Shown piece after piece: positions 6,083-15,486 of a DNA stretch of 25,009 bases. This DNA is from JAWXCE01 sp034440495 (GTDB lineage: Bacteria > Pseudomonadota > Alphaproteobacteria > Rhizobiales > Rhodomicrobiaceae), in assembly GCA_034440495.1 (NCBI GenBank), contig JAWXCE010000027.1, positions 1 through 25,009 of the forward strand. The letters run 5' to 3'. The number at the start of each line of letters is the position of its first letter. The first letter of the stretch is position 1. Made by a program: the position numbers and the translations under genes. The notes beneath the pieces are model-generated. The model searched no databases. It saw only the letters and a program-made list of their open reading frames with translations, and was not told where the DNA came from.

Positions 6083-7777
6083 ATGCCGCATGATGCGCCG
6101 CTCATCACCACGTTCGTTGCGGCTTTCGTACTGGCTTTCATTTTCGGCGCTATCGCTAACCGTCTGAATATTTCGCCGATCATCGGATACCTGGTCGCGG
6201 GCATTTCGGTGGGGCCGTACACGCCCGGGTTCGTCGCCGACGTATCGCTGTCGAAACAGCTCGCGGAACTCGGCGTGATCCTGCTCATGTTCGGCGTCGG
6301 ACTTCATTTTTCATTCAAAAAGCTGCTTGAGGTGCGCTGGATATCGCTTCCCGGCGCTATCGGGCAGGTAGCGTTTGCCACGGCGCTCGGGGTCGGTTTC
6401 GGGCAGTTGATGGGCTGGCCGCTGGCTGCGGGGATCGTTTTCGGTCTTTGTCTGTCGGTCGCCAGCACGGTAGTGTTGCTCCGCGCGCTGGAGGAGCAGA
6501 ACCTGCTGGAGACGAAACGCGGCCAGATCGCCGTAGGCTGGCTGATCGTCGAGGACCTGATCATGATCCTCGCCCTCGTCATGTTGCCCGCGCTCACCAC
6601 TTTTCTGGGAGACCCGCCTACGACGCTTGCGGCTGGCGCCAGCGCTAACGACGTGTTCTCGGACCTCGGCCTGACGATTCTCAAAGTCGCGATTTTTATC
6701 GCGGTCATGATCTTTGCGGGGCCGCGCATCATCCCTCGGCTTCTGGACGGCGTCGCGATGACTGGATCGCGCGAGCTGTTCACGCTCGCGGTGCTAGCCA
6801 TTGCGCTCGGCATCGCCTTTGCCGCCGCAGAACTGGCGAACGCATCCTTCGCGCTCGGCGCATTTTTCGCGGGCATGGTTCTGGCCGGGTCGCCGCTCAG
6901 TCAGAACGCGGCGGAACGTTCGCTGCCGCTTCGCGACGCATTCGCCGTTCTGTTCTTTGTCTCCGTCGGAATGCTGTTCAATCCGGCGATTCTCATCACG
7001 GATCCGCTGCCGGTGGCGGGCGTCGTGTTCATTATACTGATCGGCAAATCGGTCGCAGCCTTTCTGATTGTTCTCGCTTTCGGATATTCGGCGGCGACGG
7101 CCGCCACGATTGCGATCAGCCTTGCTCAGGTGGGAGAATTTTCGTTCATCTTGGCGGGCTTCGCCATGACCCTGAACGTGCTGCCTAAAGAGGCGCACGA
7201 TCTGATCCTGGCCGGCGCGATCTTCTCGATCATGCTGAACCCGCTGCTGTTCTATCTGCTCCGAAAATATGAGAGACGGCTGGACTGGGTCGCGTTCCAT
7301 CGGATTTCAAATGACAACCCGGCGTCGCAGGTTTCGTATGACATGAACAATCACGTCATCGTCGTCGGCTATGGACGTGTTGGGCGGCAGATCGTGGAAA
7401 AGCTGCGAAAGCTGGGGCTGCCGTTCGTGGTCATTGAACCGAACCCGGACCGGATCGATAGCCTGAACTCGACAGGCGACCGGTCGATTTTCGGCGCGGC
7501 GGATCGGACCGACGTGCTGATCGCTGCGGGCATCCGAAAAGCGCGCGCCGTCCTCGTCGCAGTGCCTCAGGCGTTTGACGCGGGATATATCGTAAGACAG
7601 GTCAAGTCGGTGAACCCGGGCATCGAGACCATCGTTCGAGCGGGGTTTGAAGGCGAACGCGACCACCTTGAGCAGTGCGGCGCCGACAAGGTCTTGCTGG
7701 CGGAACTTGAACTCGCGAACACCATGGTGGACTCGCTTTTCGCCGACGATGGGCCTAAGCCGACCGCAGCAGCGTAA
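6083..7777 (+). CDS. ybaL: YbaL-type cation:proton antiporter (CPA2) with RCK/TrkA-N domain
   Basis: This 564-residue inner-membrane protein has two parts. Residues 1 to about 390 hold about a dozen hydrophobic helices of the CPA2 antiporter fold (ISPIIGYLVAGISVGPYTPG, ELGVILLMFGVGLHFS, SVASTVVLLRALEE, ASFALGAFFAGMVLAGS). From about 423 to 540 there is a Rossmann-type TrkA-N domain with the nucleotide loop VVGYGRVG. Order, length and many stretches match E. coli YbaL, a KefB/KefC relative; the likely role is K+ or Na+/H+ exchange, not proven. I prefer the ATG at 6083, with AAAGGG 8 bp upstream, over an in-frame TTG at 6011 inside a palindromic operator-like site. It converges with the flippase gene, with only 10 bp between stops. 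Confidence 0.88.
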   Translation: MPHDAPLITTFVAAFVLAFIFGAIANRLNISPIIGYLVAGISVGPYTPGFVADVSLSKQLAELGVILLMFGVGLHFSFKKLLEVRWISLPGAIGQVAFATALGVGFGQLMGWPLAAGIVFGLCLSVASTVVLLRALEEQNLLETKRGQIAVGWLIVEDLIMILALVMLPALTTFLGDPPTTLAAGASANDVFSDLGLTILKVAIFIAVMIFAGPRIIPRLLDGVAMTGSRELFTLAVLAIALGIAFAAAELANASFALGAFFAGMVLAGSPLSQNAAERSLPLRDAFAVLFFVSVGMLFNPAILITDPLPVAGVVFIILIGKSVAAFLIVLAFGYSAATAATIAISLAQVGEFSFILAGFAMTLNVLPKEAHDLILAGAIFSIMLNPLLFYLLRKYERRLDWVAFHRISNDNPASQVSYDMNNHVIVVGYGRVGRQIVEKLRKLGLPFVVIEPNPDRIDSLNSTGDRSIFGAADRTDVLIAAGIRKARAVLVAVPQAFDAGYIVRQVKSVNPGIETIVRAGFEGERDHLEQCGADKVLLAELELANTMVDSLFADDGPKPTAAA

Positions 7778-7787
7778 AGCCCTTCCG

Positions 7788-9296
7788 TTATGAGTACTTT
7801 CTGAAAACGCGACGGACTATTGCCGTTGCTTTCGCGGCGATGATTGCTTCCGCGCCCTCAGGCTGCCCGCTCAAGCGCCATAGAATAAAGACGAATACCG
7901 TGTAAAGCCCAGCCCCCCAGCCAACCGCGATCGTAACTCCGAGGGCGAGAGTTAAACTGTTCGACAAGGTCGTAAGAAGCGGCAGCACCGGTAAGAGGCA
8001 CGCAGCCATCGCGATGGAGGCGACCGCTGGCCGCCACGGGGCAATCAGTTGATCCGTTAGGGGCAGGCCGATAAGTCGGCGCACCAGAACCATAGATGTG
8101 AACGCCACGCCTAATCCGCATATGATGCGTGCGATCAATGCGCCCATGACCCCAAAAAAATAGACGCCGATCACCATGGCCGGGATTTTCACGACAAATT
8201 CCAGCAGGGTCTGCAGCGTTCCGTACTGAAACCGGCCCAGACGTATCGCCAGCGATCCGAATGGCGCAGCAAGCAGCGGCGCGACGCCGCTGACGGCAAG
8301 CAGCGCCAGCATCAACGCGGCCTCGCTCCATTTCGGGCCAAGAATGAGGCGCACAATTTCTTCCGAAAGCACCGCCATGCCGATCAACGCTGGCGCGCCG
8401 ACCATCATGATCGCGGCTGTCGTCTTCCTGTAAGCTTGGCCAAGGCGGACAGGCTCATCCGGGAGCGCGGACAACCCCGCCATCAACGGGCGCACGACGG
8501 GAATGACCAGAGCCTGATAGGGGATGGCGGTCAGGTCATTGGCAATCGAGAAGCGCCCCAGATCTTCTCGCGACGCCATACGACCCAAAAGCAACCGATC
8601 AATCTGCCAATTTATGGCAGCCAAGAATTGTGATGCGGTATTCCACTGAAGCAGGCTGGAAAACTGGTTCCATTCCTTCAGGGTCAAGCGTGGAAAATAG
8701 GGCGCAAAAAAATACGACGCGATCGCCATGACGACAGGAGCCGCAACCGTCCCAGCCGCGATGGCCCAGTAATTCTGCGCGATGTAGGCGACGGTGACGG
8801 CAACGACGAGCGTGGCAAGCTTGCCAACAATGTCGAGCACAAATTCGCGACGGAAATCGATCGCCCGAACGAAATGCACCATCGCCGGGCTGATCAGGCT
8901 CCGGATTGCCGGTGCGAAAGCCAGCACGCATATGAGAGGCACGAGATTCAGGTCGTTATTGAATGACGCGTAAGGGATAGCGAGCAGCGCCAGAATCACA
9001 GCAATCCCGATCCCCCTGATCATGCTCAAGGTGAATGCCGTGTCGAGCATTGATTGCGTGACTTCTGGCGCTCTTACCAACACGAAGCTGACTGGCATCT
9101 CCGATATTGCTTCGACAATTAAGATGAGAGTCATAGCTACAGCGACGGCGCCGAACTCGGCGGGTCCAAGGATGCGCGCCAAAACGAGCAAGGTTACCAA
9201 GTCTATGGAGCGAGCGATAAGCCGCCCCCCGACGAGCCAGATCGCGGCGACAGCGGTGCTTTCTGCGGCACGTGGTGCTGCTGTGTCCGAGGCCAT
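7788..9296 (-). CDS. Polysaccharide/oligosaccharide flippase (Wzx-like, MOP superfamily)
   Basis: This 502-residue protein is almost entirely hydrophobic segments, about 12-14 membrane helices. It begins with the family-typical GGRLIARSIDLVTLLVLARILGPAEFGAVA and has a central WQIDRLLLGRMASREDLGRFSIA, both characteristic of the WzxC/ExoT-like polysaccharide transporter family. The likely role is flipping a lipid-linked oligosaccharide across the inner membrane for capsule, EPS or O-antigen. No glycosyltransferase genes are adjacent, so the substrate cannot be guessed. The start has only a weak GAGA ribosome site. It is transcribed away from the atp operon and its stop lies 10 bp from that of ybaL, with no terminator visible. 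Confidence 0.85.
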   Translation of the reverse strand: MASDTAAPRAAESTAVAAIWLVGGRLIARSIDLVTLLVLARILGPAEFGAVAVAMTLILIVEAISEMPVSFVLVRAPEVTQSMLDTAFTLSMIRGIGIAVILALLAIPYASFNNDLNLVPLICVLAFAPAIRSLISPAMVHFVRAIDFRREFVLDIVGKLATLVVAVTVAYIAQNYWAIAAGTVAAPVVMAIASYFFAPYFPRLTLKEWNQFSSLLQWNTASQFLAAINWQIDRLLLGRMASREDLGRFSIANDLTAIPYQALVIPVVRPLMAGLSALPDEPVRLGQAYRKTTAAIMMVGAPALIGMAVLSEEIVRLILGPKWSEAALMLALLAVSGVAPLLAAPFGSLAIRLGRFQYGTLQTLLEFVVKIPAMVIGVYFFGVMGALIARIICGLGVAFTSMVLVRRLIGLPLTDQLIAPWRPAVASIAMAACLLPVLPLLTTLSNSLTLALGVTIAVGWGAGLYTVFVFILWRLSGQPEGAEAIIAAKATAIVRRVFRKYS

Positions 9297-9655
9297 GATT
9301 TTAGGTTTCTCGCGATAGTTTAAATGGCGTATTCAGAAGTGTTTGTGAACGCAAACCCGTCAGTTCAAAGATACATTTACAGTGATTGATAATTTTGAGC
9401 CGAGGGCTAGATTTCACGACGCAACCCCACATGCTAATGTATGCGCCAGCAATGCAAGTCACATTGGAAAGCACAAATTGCCGCGCCGCTCGGAGCGGGT
9501 TGCCGGGGGTGGAAGGCTATGCTAGACAAAGCCACAAAGCTGTGATCCGGGTTGCGTGAAGCTCGGATACGGGGCGAAAGACAAGAATTATTTCAGCGGC
9601 TTAAGCGCGTTCGTCGCGATAAGCCTCACCCAAGATGAAAGAACTAATAAGCGCC
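9297..9655. other. Divergent intergenic region between flippase and atpH
   Basis: About 360 bp that must contain the start signals for the flippase (minus) and the ATP synthase operon (plus). I find one weak plus-strand promoter match (9500-9528), preceded by a small CCGCT-CGG-AGCGG hairpin (9486-9498). A GTTTG...CAAAC inverted repeat sits near 9340-9356 on the flippase side. No gene is evident. Confidence 0.5.
9500..9528 (+). promoter_or_regulatory. Weak candidate promoter of the atp operon
   Basis: TTGCCG, 17 bp, TAGACA. The -35 box fits alphaproteobacterial preference (TTGNCN), but the -10 is poor. It lies about 125 bp before atpH. Confidence 0.25.
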
Positions 9656-10216
9656 ATGGCAAGCGAAACGCCTCTTGTTGCTGGAATGGCCGGACGGTAT
9701 GCGACCGCTCTGTTCGAGCTGGCGCGTGAAGAAGGCAAGCTGGACGAGGTTGAAAAGGGCCTTTACGAGTTCGCTGCCGCGCTGGAAAGCAGCCCCGATC
9801 TGCAGCGTCTTGTGCGCAGCCCCGCATTCTCCGCCGATACGCAGGCCAAGGCTCTGTCAGTGATTTTCAAAGCATCACAACCGGGCGACATGACGCAGAA
9901 TTTCATCCTGCTGCTGGCGAAAAACCGGCGGCTGTTTGCCATCGACAGCGTCATCGCGGGCTTCCGCACGTTGCTCTCCGCGCACCGCGAGGAGGTCTCG
10001 GCCGACGTTACGTCCGCTGCGCCGCTGACGCCGGAGCAGATGAACGAACTTGCCGCCACGCTGCGCAACAAGCTCGGCAAGGAAGCCAAAATCAACGCTA
10101 AAGTCGATCCTCGCATTCTGGGCGGCCTGATTGTCAAAATCGGTTCCCGCATGATCGACTCATCCATCAAAACACGATTGAATTCTCTCAAAATCGCCAT
10201 GAAAGAGGTTGGCTAA
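9656..10216 (+). CDS. atpH: F1Fo ATP synthase subunit delta
   Basis: This 186-residue delta (OSCP) subunit links the F1 head to the peripheral stalk. Visible family features are GMAGRYATALFELAREEGKLDEVE at the N-terminus and ILGGLIVKIGSRMIDSSIKTRL at the C-terminus. I chose the ATG at 9656 (MASETPLV) because relatives start here; an in-frame ATG at 9635 would add seven residues, and neither has a clear ribosome site. It is the first gene of the F1 operon. Its stop lies one base before the atpA start codon. Confidence 0.94.
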   Translation: MASETPLVAGMAGRYATALFELAREEGKLDEVEKGLYEFAAALESSPDLQRLVRSPAFSADTQAKALSVIFKASQPGDMTQNFILLLAKNRRLFAIDSVIAGFRTLLSAHREEVSADVTSAAPLTPEQMNELAATLRNKLGKEAKINAKVDPRILGGLIVKIGSRMIDSSIKTRLNSLKIAMKEVG

Positions 10217-10217
10217 A

Positions 10218-11750
<1,533 letters not shown>

Positions 11751-11767
11751 CATGCAGATTTGCATCG

Positions 11768-11836
11768 TAATTGTGAGCGTAGTGAAGCAAACCAAACCGA
11801 GCTATGATTGGTTCGTCGCTTTGCTCCTCGCAATGA
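11768..11836. repeat. Palindromic repetitive element between atpA and atpG
   Basis: The left arm (11768-11795) and right arm (11808-11836) are imperfect inverted copies around a 12-nt centre. The right arm read on the minus strand contains GCGAGGAGCAAAGCGACGAA, the core of a short repeat that occurs dispersed in many bacterial genomes and often shows up in translations as CEEQSDE. The left arm is a more diverged copy (GTGAGCGTAGTGAAGCAAACC). As RNA it would form a long hairpin in the middle of the atp transcript. I see no second copy in this window. Confidence 0.7.
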
Positions 11837-11872
11837 CCATAAGTTATCTTTGAATGAACATGTAGGGCGGTT

Positions 11873-12763
11873 ATGGCGAGCTTAAAAGACCTTCGCATGC
11901 GCATCGCCTCGGTGAAGGCGACGCGCAAAATTACCAAGGCCATGCAGATGGTGGCGGCGGCGAAATTGCGGCGCGCGCAGGACGCCGCGCTCGCCGCGAA
12001 ACCATACGCCGAGCGCATGGAGCGCATGCTGGGCAACCTCAACGCGCGTATCGTCAAAACCTCGCTGACATCCAAACTGCTCACCGGCACGGGACAGGAA
12101 GAGAGCTACCTCTTTATCGTCGCAACCGCGGAGCGTGGTCTGGCTGGCGCTTTCAACACCAACATTGTCAAGCTGGCGCGCGAGCAAATTCGCCGCAAGA
12201 TTGCCGACGGCAAGACGGTGAAAATCCTTTGCATAGGCCGCAAGGGATACGATGCGCTCAAGCGCGATTACGGCAAGCTCATTATCGACACCATTGACCT
12301 GAAAAGCGTAAAACGCCTCGGTTACGACAATGCGCAGGACATTTCGCGCCGCGTTATGAAAATGTTCGGCGCGGGCGAGTTCGACGTGGCAATGATTTTC
12401 TATTCCGAGTTCGTGAACGTACTGACGCAGAAGCCGAAAGCGCTTCAAATTATCCCCGCGCAGTTGCCAGAAGGCGCGACCGCAGTTGCGCAAAGCTCTG
12501 GCCCGACGGCGGACTACGAATTCGAGCCGGATGAGGACGCAATCCTGGACGATCTGCTGCCGCGCAACATCGGCACCCAGATTTTCCGCGCGCTACTCGA
12601 AAACGCGGCCGGCGAGCAGGGCGCGCGTATGACAGCGATGGACAACGCCACGCGCAACGCAGGCGATATGATTAAACGCCTCACGCTGAACTACAACCGC
12701 CAGCGCCAGGCTAACATTACACGCGAACTGATCGAAATCATTTCCGGCGCGGAAGCGCTTTAA
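11873..12763 (+). CDS. atpG: F1Fo ATP synthase subunit gamma
   Basis: This 296-residue subunit is the central rotating shaft of F1. The N-terminal helix MASLKDLRMRIASVKATRKITKAMQMVAAAKLRRAQ and the C-terminal ASEQ-like helix (ARMTAMDNATRNAGDMIKRLTLNYNRQRQANITRELIEIISGA) are the two coiled-coil halves typical of the family. GLAGAFNTN lies in the middle domain. GTAGGG precedes the ATG. Alphaproteobacterial gammas are of this length. atpD starts 35 bp downstream; upstream the gap to atpA holds the repeat element. Confidence 0.96.
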   Translation: MASLKDLRMRIASVKATRKITKAMQMVAAAKLRRAQDAALAAKPYAERMERMLGNLNARIVKTSLTSKLLTGTGQEESYLFIVATAERGLAGAFNTNIVKLAREQIRRKIADGKTVKILCIGRKGYDALKRDYGKLIIDTIDLKSVKRLGYDNAQDISRRVMKMFGAGEFDVAMIFYSEFVNVLTQKPKALQIIPAQLPEGATAVAQSSGPTADYEFEPDEDAILDDLLPRNIGTQIFRALLENAAGEQGARMTAMDNATRNAGDMIKRLTLNYNRQRQANITRELIEIISGAEAL

Positions 12764-12798
12764 CCTAAAGCTGAAATCTGGTTCTGGAAGGGACGAAA

Positions 12799-14238
12799 AT
12801 GAGCGAGATGTTGAGTGTGGGCCGGGTTCGGCAGGTAACGGGCGCAGTTGTTGATGTGCAGTTCGACGGCGCGCTGCCCGCTATTTTGAACGCGCTGGAA
12901 ACTGATAACCAGGGCAACCGCCTCGTGCTTGAAGTGGCGCAGCATCTCGGTGAAAACACGGTGCGCACCATCGCCATGGACACGACGGAGGGCCTTCAGC
13001 GCGGACAGAAAGTGTCCGATACGGGTCAGGCAATTTCGGTGCCGGTCGGCGAGGACACGCTTGGCCGCATCATGAACGTCATTGGCGAACCGATTGACGA
13101 GGCTGGGCCGATCAAATCCAATCAGCGCCGCCCGATTCACGCATTGGCGCCGTCTTTCGTGGAGCAATCGACCGAAGTCGAGGTTCTGGTCACCGGCATC
13201 AAAGTGGTCGATCTGCTGGCGCCATACTCCAAGGGCGGCAAGGTCGGCTTGTTCGGCGGCGCGGGCGTGGGCAAAACCGTGCTCATTCAAGAGCTCATCA
13301 ACAACATCGCGAAGGCGCACGGCGGTTACTCCGTTTTCGCGGGCGTGGGCGAGCGCACGCGCGAGGGTAACGACCTTTACTGGGAGATGATCGAAGGCAA
13401 AGTCAATGTCAACCCGCAGGAAAACGGCGGCTCGGCAAAAGGCTCGAAATGCGCGCTGATTTACGGCCAGATGAACGAACCTCCAGGCGCCCGCATGCGG
13501 GTTGGCCTCGCGGGCCTGACGGTCGCTGAATATTTCCGCGATCAGGGCCAGGACGTACTGTTCTTCGTGGACAACATTTTCCGCTTTACGCAGGCCGGTT
13601 CGGAAGTGTCGGCGCTGCTCGGCCGTATCCCATCCGCCGTGGGTTATCAGCCGACGCTCGCGACCGACATGGGCGCACTGCAAGAGCGCATTACCTCCAC
13701 TTCGAAAGGCTCGATCACCTCGGTGCAGGCGATCTACGTGCCTGCCGACGACCTGACCGACCCGGCACCCGCTACCTCTTTCGCCCACTTGGACGCCACC
13801 ACCGTTCTGTCGCGCTCCATCGCGGAAAAAGGCATCTATCCGGCGGTCGATCCGTTGGATTCGACCAGCCGTGCGCTCGAACCTCGCGTCGTTGGGCAGG
13901 AGCATTACGACACCGCGCGTAAGGTTCAGTCCATCCTGCAACGGTACAAAGCGCTTCAGGATATTATCGCCATTCTCGGCATGGATGAACTATCCGAAGA
14001 CGACAAAACAGCCGTGTCGCGCGCCCGCAAGATCGAGCGTTTCCTTAGCCAGCCGTTCCATGTGGCGGAAGTGTTCACCGGCAAGCCGGGCACTCTCGTC
14101 GATGTCGCCGACACGGTGAAAGGCTTCAAGGGCCTCTGCGACGGTGATTACGATCATCTGCCAGAGCAGGCGTTCTACATGGTCGGCACCATTGAGGAAG
14201 CCATGCAGAAGGCGGAAGAAATGGCGGCCGCGGCCTAG
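12799..14238 (+). CDS. atpD: F1Fo ATP synthase subunit beta
   Basis: This 479-residue catalytic subunit has Walker A GGAGVGKT at about 153-160, the catalytic-glutamate region GERTREGNDLYWEM, Walker B in DVLFFVDNIFRFTQAGSEVSALLGR, and the conserved C-terminal helical domain with LGMDELSEDDK (the DELSEED region). The ATG is preceded by AAGGGACGAAA. It is followed after 3 bp by the small CPFCG gene instead of directly by atpC. Confidence 0.97.
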   Translation: MSEMLSVGRVRQVTGAVVDVQFDGALPAILNALETDNQGNRLVLEVAQHLGENTVRTIAMDTTEGLQRGQKVSDTGQAISVPVGEDTLGRIMNVIGEPIDEAGPIKSNQRRPIHALAPSFVEQSTEVEVLVTGIKVVDLLAPYSKGGKVGLFGGAGVGKTVLIQELINNIAKAHGGYSVFAGVGERTREGNDLYWEMIEGKVNVNPQENGGSAKGSKCALIYGQMNEPPGARMRVGLAGLTVAEYFRDQGQDVLFFVDNIFRFTQAGSEVSALLGRIPSAVGYQPTLATDMGALQERITSTSKGSITSVQAIYVPADDLTDPAPATSFAHLDATTVLSRSIAEKGIYPAVDPLDSTSRALEPRVVGQEHYDTARKVQSILQRYKALQDIIAILGMDELSEDDKTAVSRARKIERFLSQPFHVAEVFTGKPGTLVDVADTVKGFKGLCDGDYDHLPEQAFYMVGTIEEAMQKAEEMAAAA

Positions 14239-14241
14239 GCC

Positions 14242-14505
14242 ATGGCAAGCGCGAGAGAGTCGGGAGCAGGTAAAACCGTTACTCCGGGGGAATGCTGCGA
14301 AACCATGCGCGGCATCCTGGCTAGCGATGATTTTGAACCGCTGTTTTCGCTTGAAGACGACGGCGCTATCTACATTACTGTCGGCCTTGGCGAGACGGAA
14401 GAAGACGGCGCGGGGCTAATGGATCATGTGATGAGTTACTGCCCGTTCTGCGGCGCGAAACAGCCCGAACCGCGAGAAGGCGAAACAGAGGTCAAATCGT
14501 TATGA
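14242..14505 (+). CDS. Small CPFCG-motif protein of unknown function inside the atp operon
   Basis: This 87-residue acidic protein begins 3 bp after the atpD stop and ends overlapping atpC by ATGA, so translation of the three genes looks coupled. It has Cys18-Cys19 in GECCETMRGIL and a C-terminal CPFCG at 67-71 within MSYCPFCGAKQ, half of a zinc-ribbon-like site; a Cys pair plus one CXXC could bind one metal. The middle (ASDDFEPLFSLEDDGAIYITVGLGE) looks like a short beta-strand region. No ribosome site is seen, which agrees with coupling to atpD. I do not recognise a named family; similar small CPFCG proteins occur in phages and bacteria without known role. A regulatory, assembly or unrelated hitch-hiking role are all possible. 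Confidence 0.75.
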   Translation: MASARESGAGKTVTPGECCETMRGILASDDFEPLFSLEDDGAIYITVGLGETEEDGAGLMDHVMSYCPFCGAKQPEPREGETEVKSL

Positions 14506-14906
14506 CATTCAAATTTGAGCTTGTTTCGCCCGAGCGTCTACTGGTCTCGGCGGATGTGAACGAGGTAATCGTTCCCGGAGCGGAAGGCGATTTTACAATT
14601 CTTCCGCTCCACGCGCCGTTTATCTCGACGCTAAGACCCGGCGTGCTGACAGCGCCCAATCTGGATGGCAAGGAAGCGCGCTTTTTTGTACGCGGCGGCT
14701 TCGCGGAGGCCGGGCCTGATGCGCTTACTGTGCTAGCCGAGATCGCGATACCCATAAGCGAACTCACAGACGCATCATTCGCTAGTCAGATACAGCTTGC
14801 GCAGCATGATTTGTCCTCCGCCCCGGATGATGAAGCAAAGTACGCCGCGACTGATATTCTGGAACGTCTCACGAGCCTTAGGGAATCCTTGCGCTTGGCG
14901 TCTTAA
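14502..14906 (+). CDS. atpC: F1Fo ATP synthase subunit epsilon
   Basis: This 134-residue subunit carries the beta-sandwich domain seen in FELVSPERLLVSADVNEVIVPGAEGDFTILPLHAPFISTLRPGVL, then a C-terminal helical part that is atypically Ser/Asp-rich (SSAPDDEAKY). It couples the rotor to F1 and often inhibits ATP hydrolysis. The start ATG overlaps the stop of the upstream small gene (ATGA). It is the last gene of the operon and converges with rppH; a candidate terminator lies at 14934-14968. Confidence 0.95.
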   Translation: MTFKFELVSPERLLVSADVNEVIVPGAEGDFTILPLHAPFISTLRPGVLTAPNLDGKEARFFVRGGFAEAGPDALTVLAEIAIPISELTDASFASQIQLAQHDLSSAPDDEAKYAATDILERLTSLRESLRLAS

Positions 14907-14933
14907 TTCTAATCACAATTACTGGCGCACTTC

Positions 14934-14968
14934 GCCGAATCAAATTCGCCTCGGCTATAGGCTTTTTT
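14934..14968 (+). terminator. Candidate intrinsic terminator of the atp operon
   Basis: GCCT (14948-14951), a 7-nt loop, AGGC (14959-14962) and six T's make a short terminator 40-60 bp after atpC; an alternative larger stem pairs GCCGA (14934-14938) with TCGGC (14951-14955). The stems are short, and the T-run lies inside the 3' end of the convergent rppH. Confidence 0.4.
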
Positions 14969-15464
14969 GGGCCAAAACGGGTGCGAACTCGGCTATTACG
15001 GCTTCGTAAACGTCGCGTTTGAAGGGCACAACAATTTGGAGCAATTCTTCCACGTCCGCCCAGCGCCATTCGTCAAACTCTGGCGATACGTCATTGATGC
15101 GCGAGATGTCGAATTCCACGTCCGCGCCCGTAAAGCGCATCGCGAACCATTTCATGCGCTGGCCACGATATTTGCCCTTAAGCGCCTTGCCTATGCTGGC
15201 TGATGGTAATTCATATTGCAGCCAGCCCGACGTTTCCGCGATAATCTCCGCCGATTTGGCGCCGGTTTCTTCGGCAAGTTCGCGTATGGCGGCGGCGCGC
15301 GGATCTTCGCCCTTATCGATGCCGCCTTGAGGCATCTGCCACCGGAAGACGATTTCCTGCCCGACTATATCTTCCATACGCCGCCCTATCCACACCTGAC
15401 CGTGCGCATTTAGAAGCACGACGCCCACGCAGGCCCGGTAAGGTAGGTCGCGGCCATGTTCCAT
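14955..15464 (-). CDS. rppH: RNA pyrophosphohydrolase (Nudix)
   Basis: This 169-residue Nudix hydrolase removes pyrophosphate from mRNA 5' ends to start decay. The Nudix box GGIDKGEDPRAAAIRELAEETGA spans about 47-69, preceded by the RppH-typical YRACVGVVLLNAHGQVWIGRR and WQMPQGG, and followed by KYRGQRMKWFAMRF. I chose the ATG at 15464 (MEHGRDLPYRA) because it matches relatives and leaves a 22-bp gap after the deacetylase gene; in-frame upstream starts to 15530 would overlap that gene. The ribosome site is weak. It is likely co-transcribed with the deacetylase gene and is convergent with atpC. Confidence 0.92.
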   Translation of the reverse strand: MEHGRDLPYRACVGVVLLNAHGQVWIGRRMEDIVGQEIVFRWQMPQGGIDKGEDPRAAAIRELAEETGAKSAEIIAETSGWLQYELPSASIGKALKGKYRGQRMKWFAMRFTGADVEFDISRINDVSPEFDEWRWADVEELLQIVVPFKRDVYEAVIAEFAPVLAQKSL

Positions 15465-15486
15465 CGGAAAGCCTAAGGTTGTATCC

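Noticed and set aside
12760..13941. 393-codon open frame on the minus strand across atpD
   Set aside because: It is antisense to a certain, highly conserved gene, has no recognisable motif, and is His/Arg/Ala-rich as expected of a shadow frame in GC-rich DNA.
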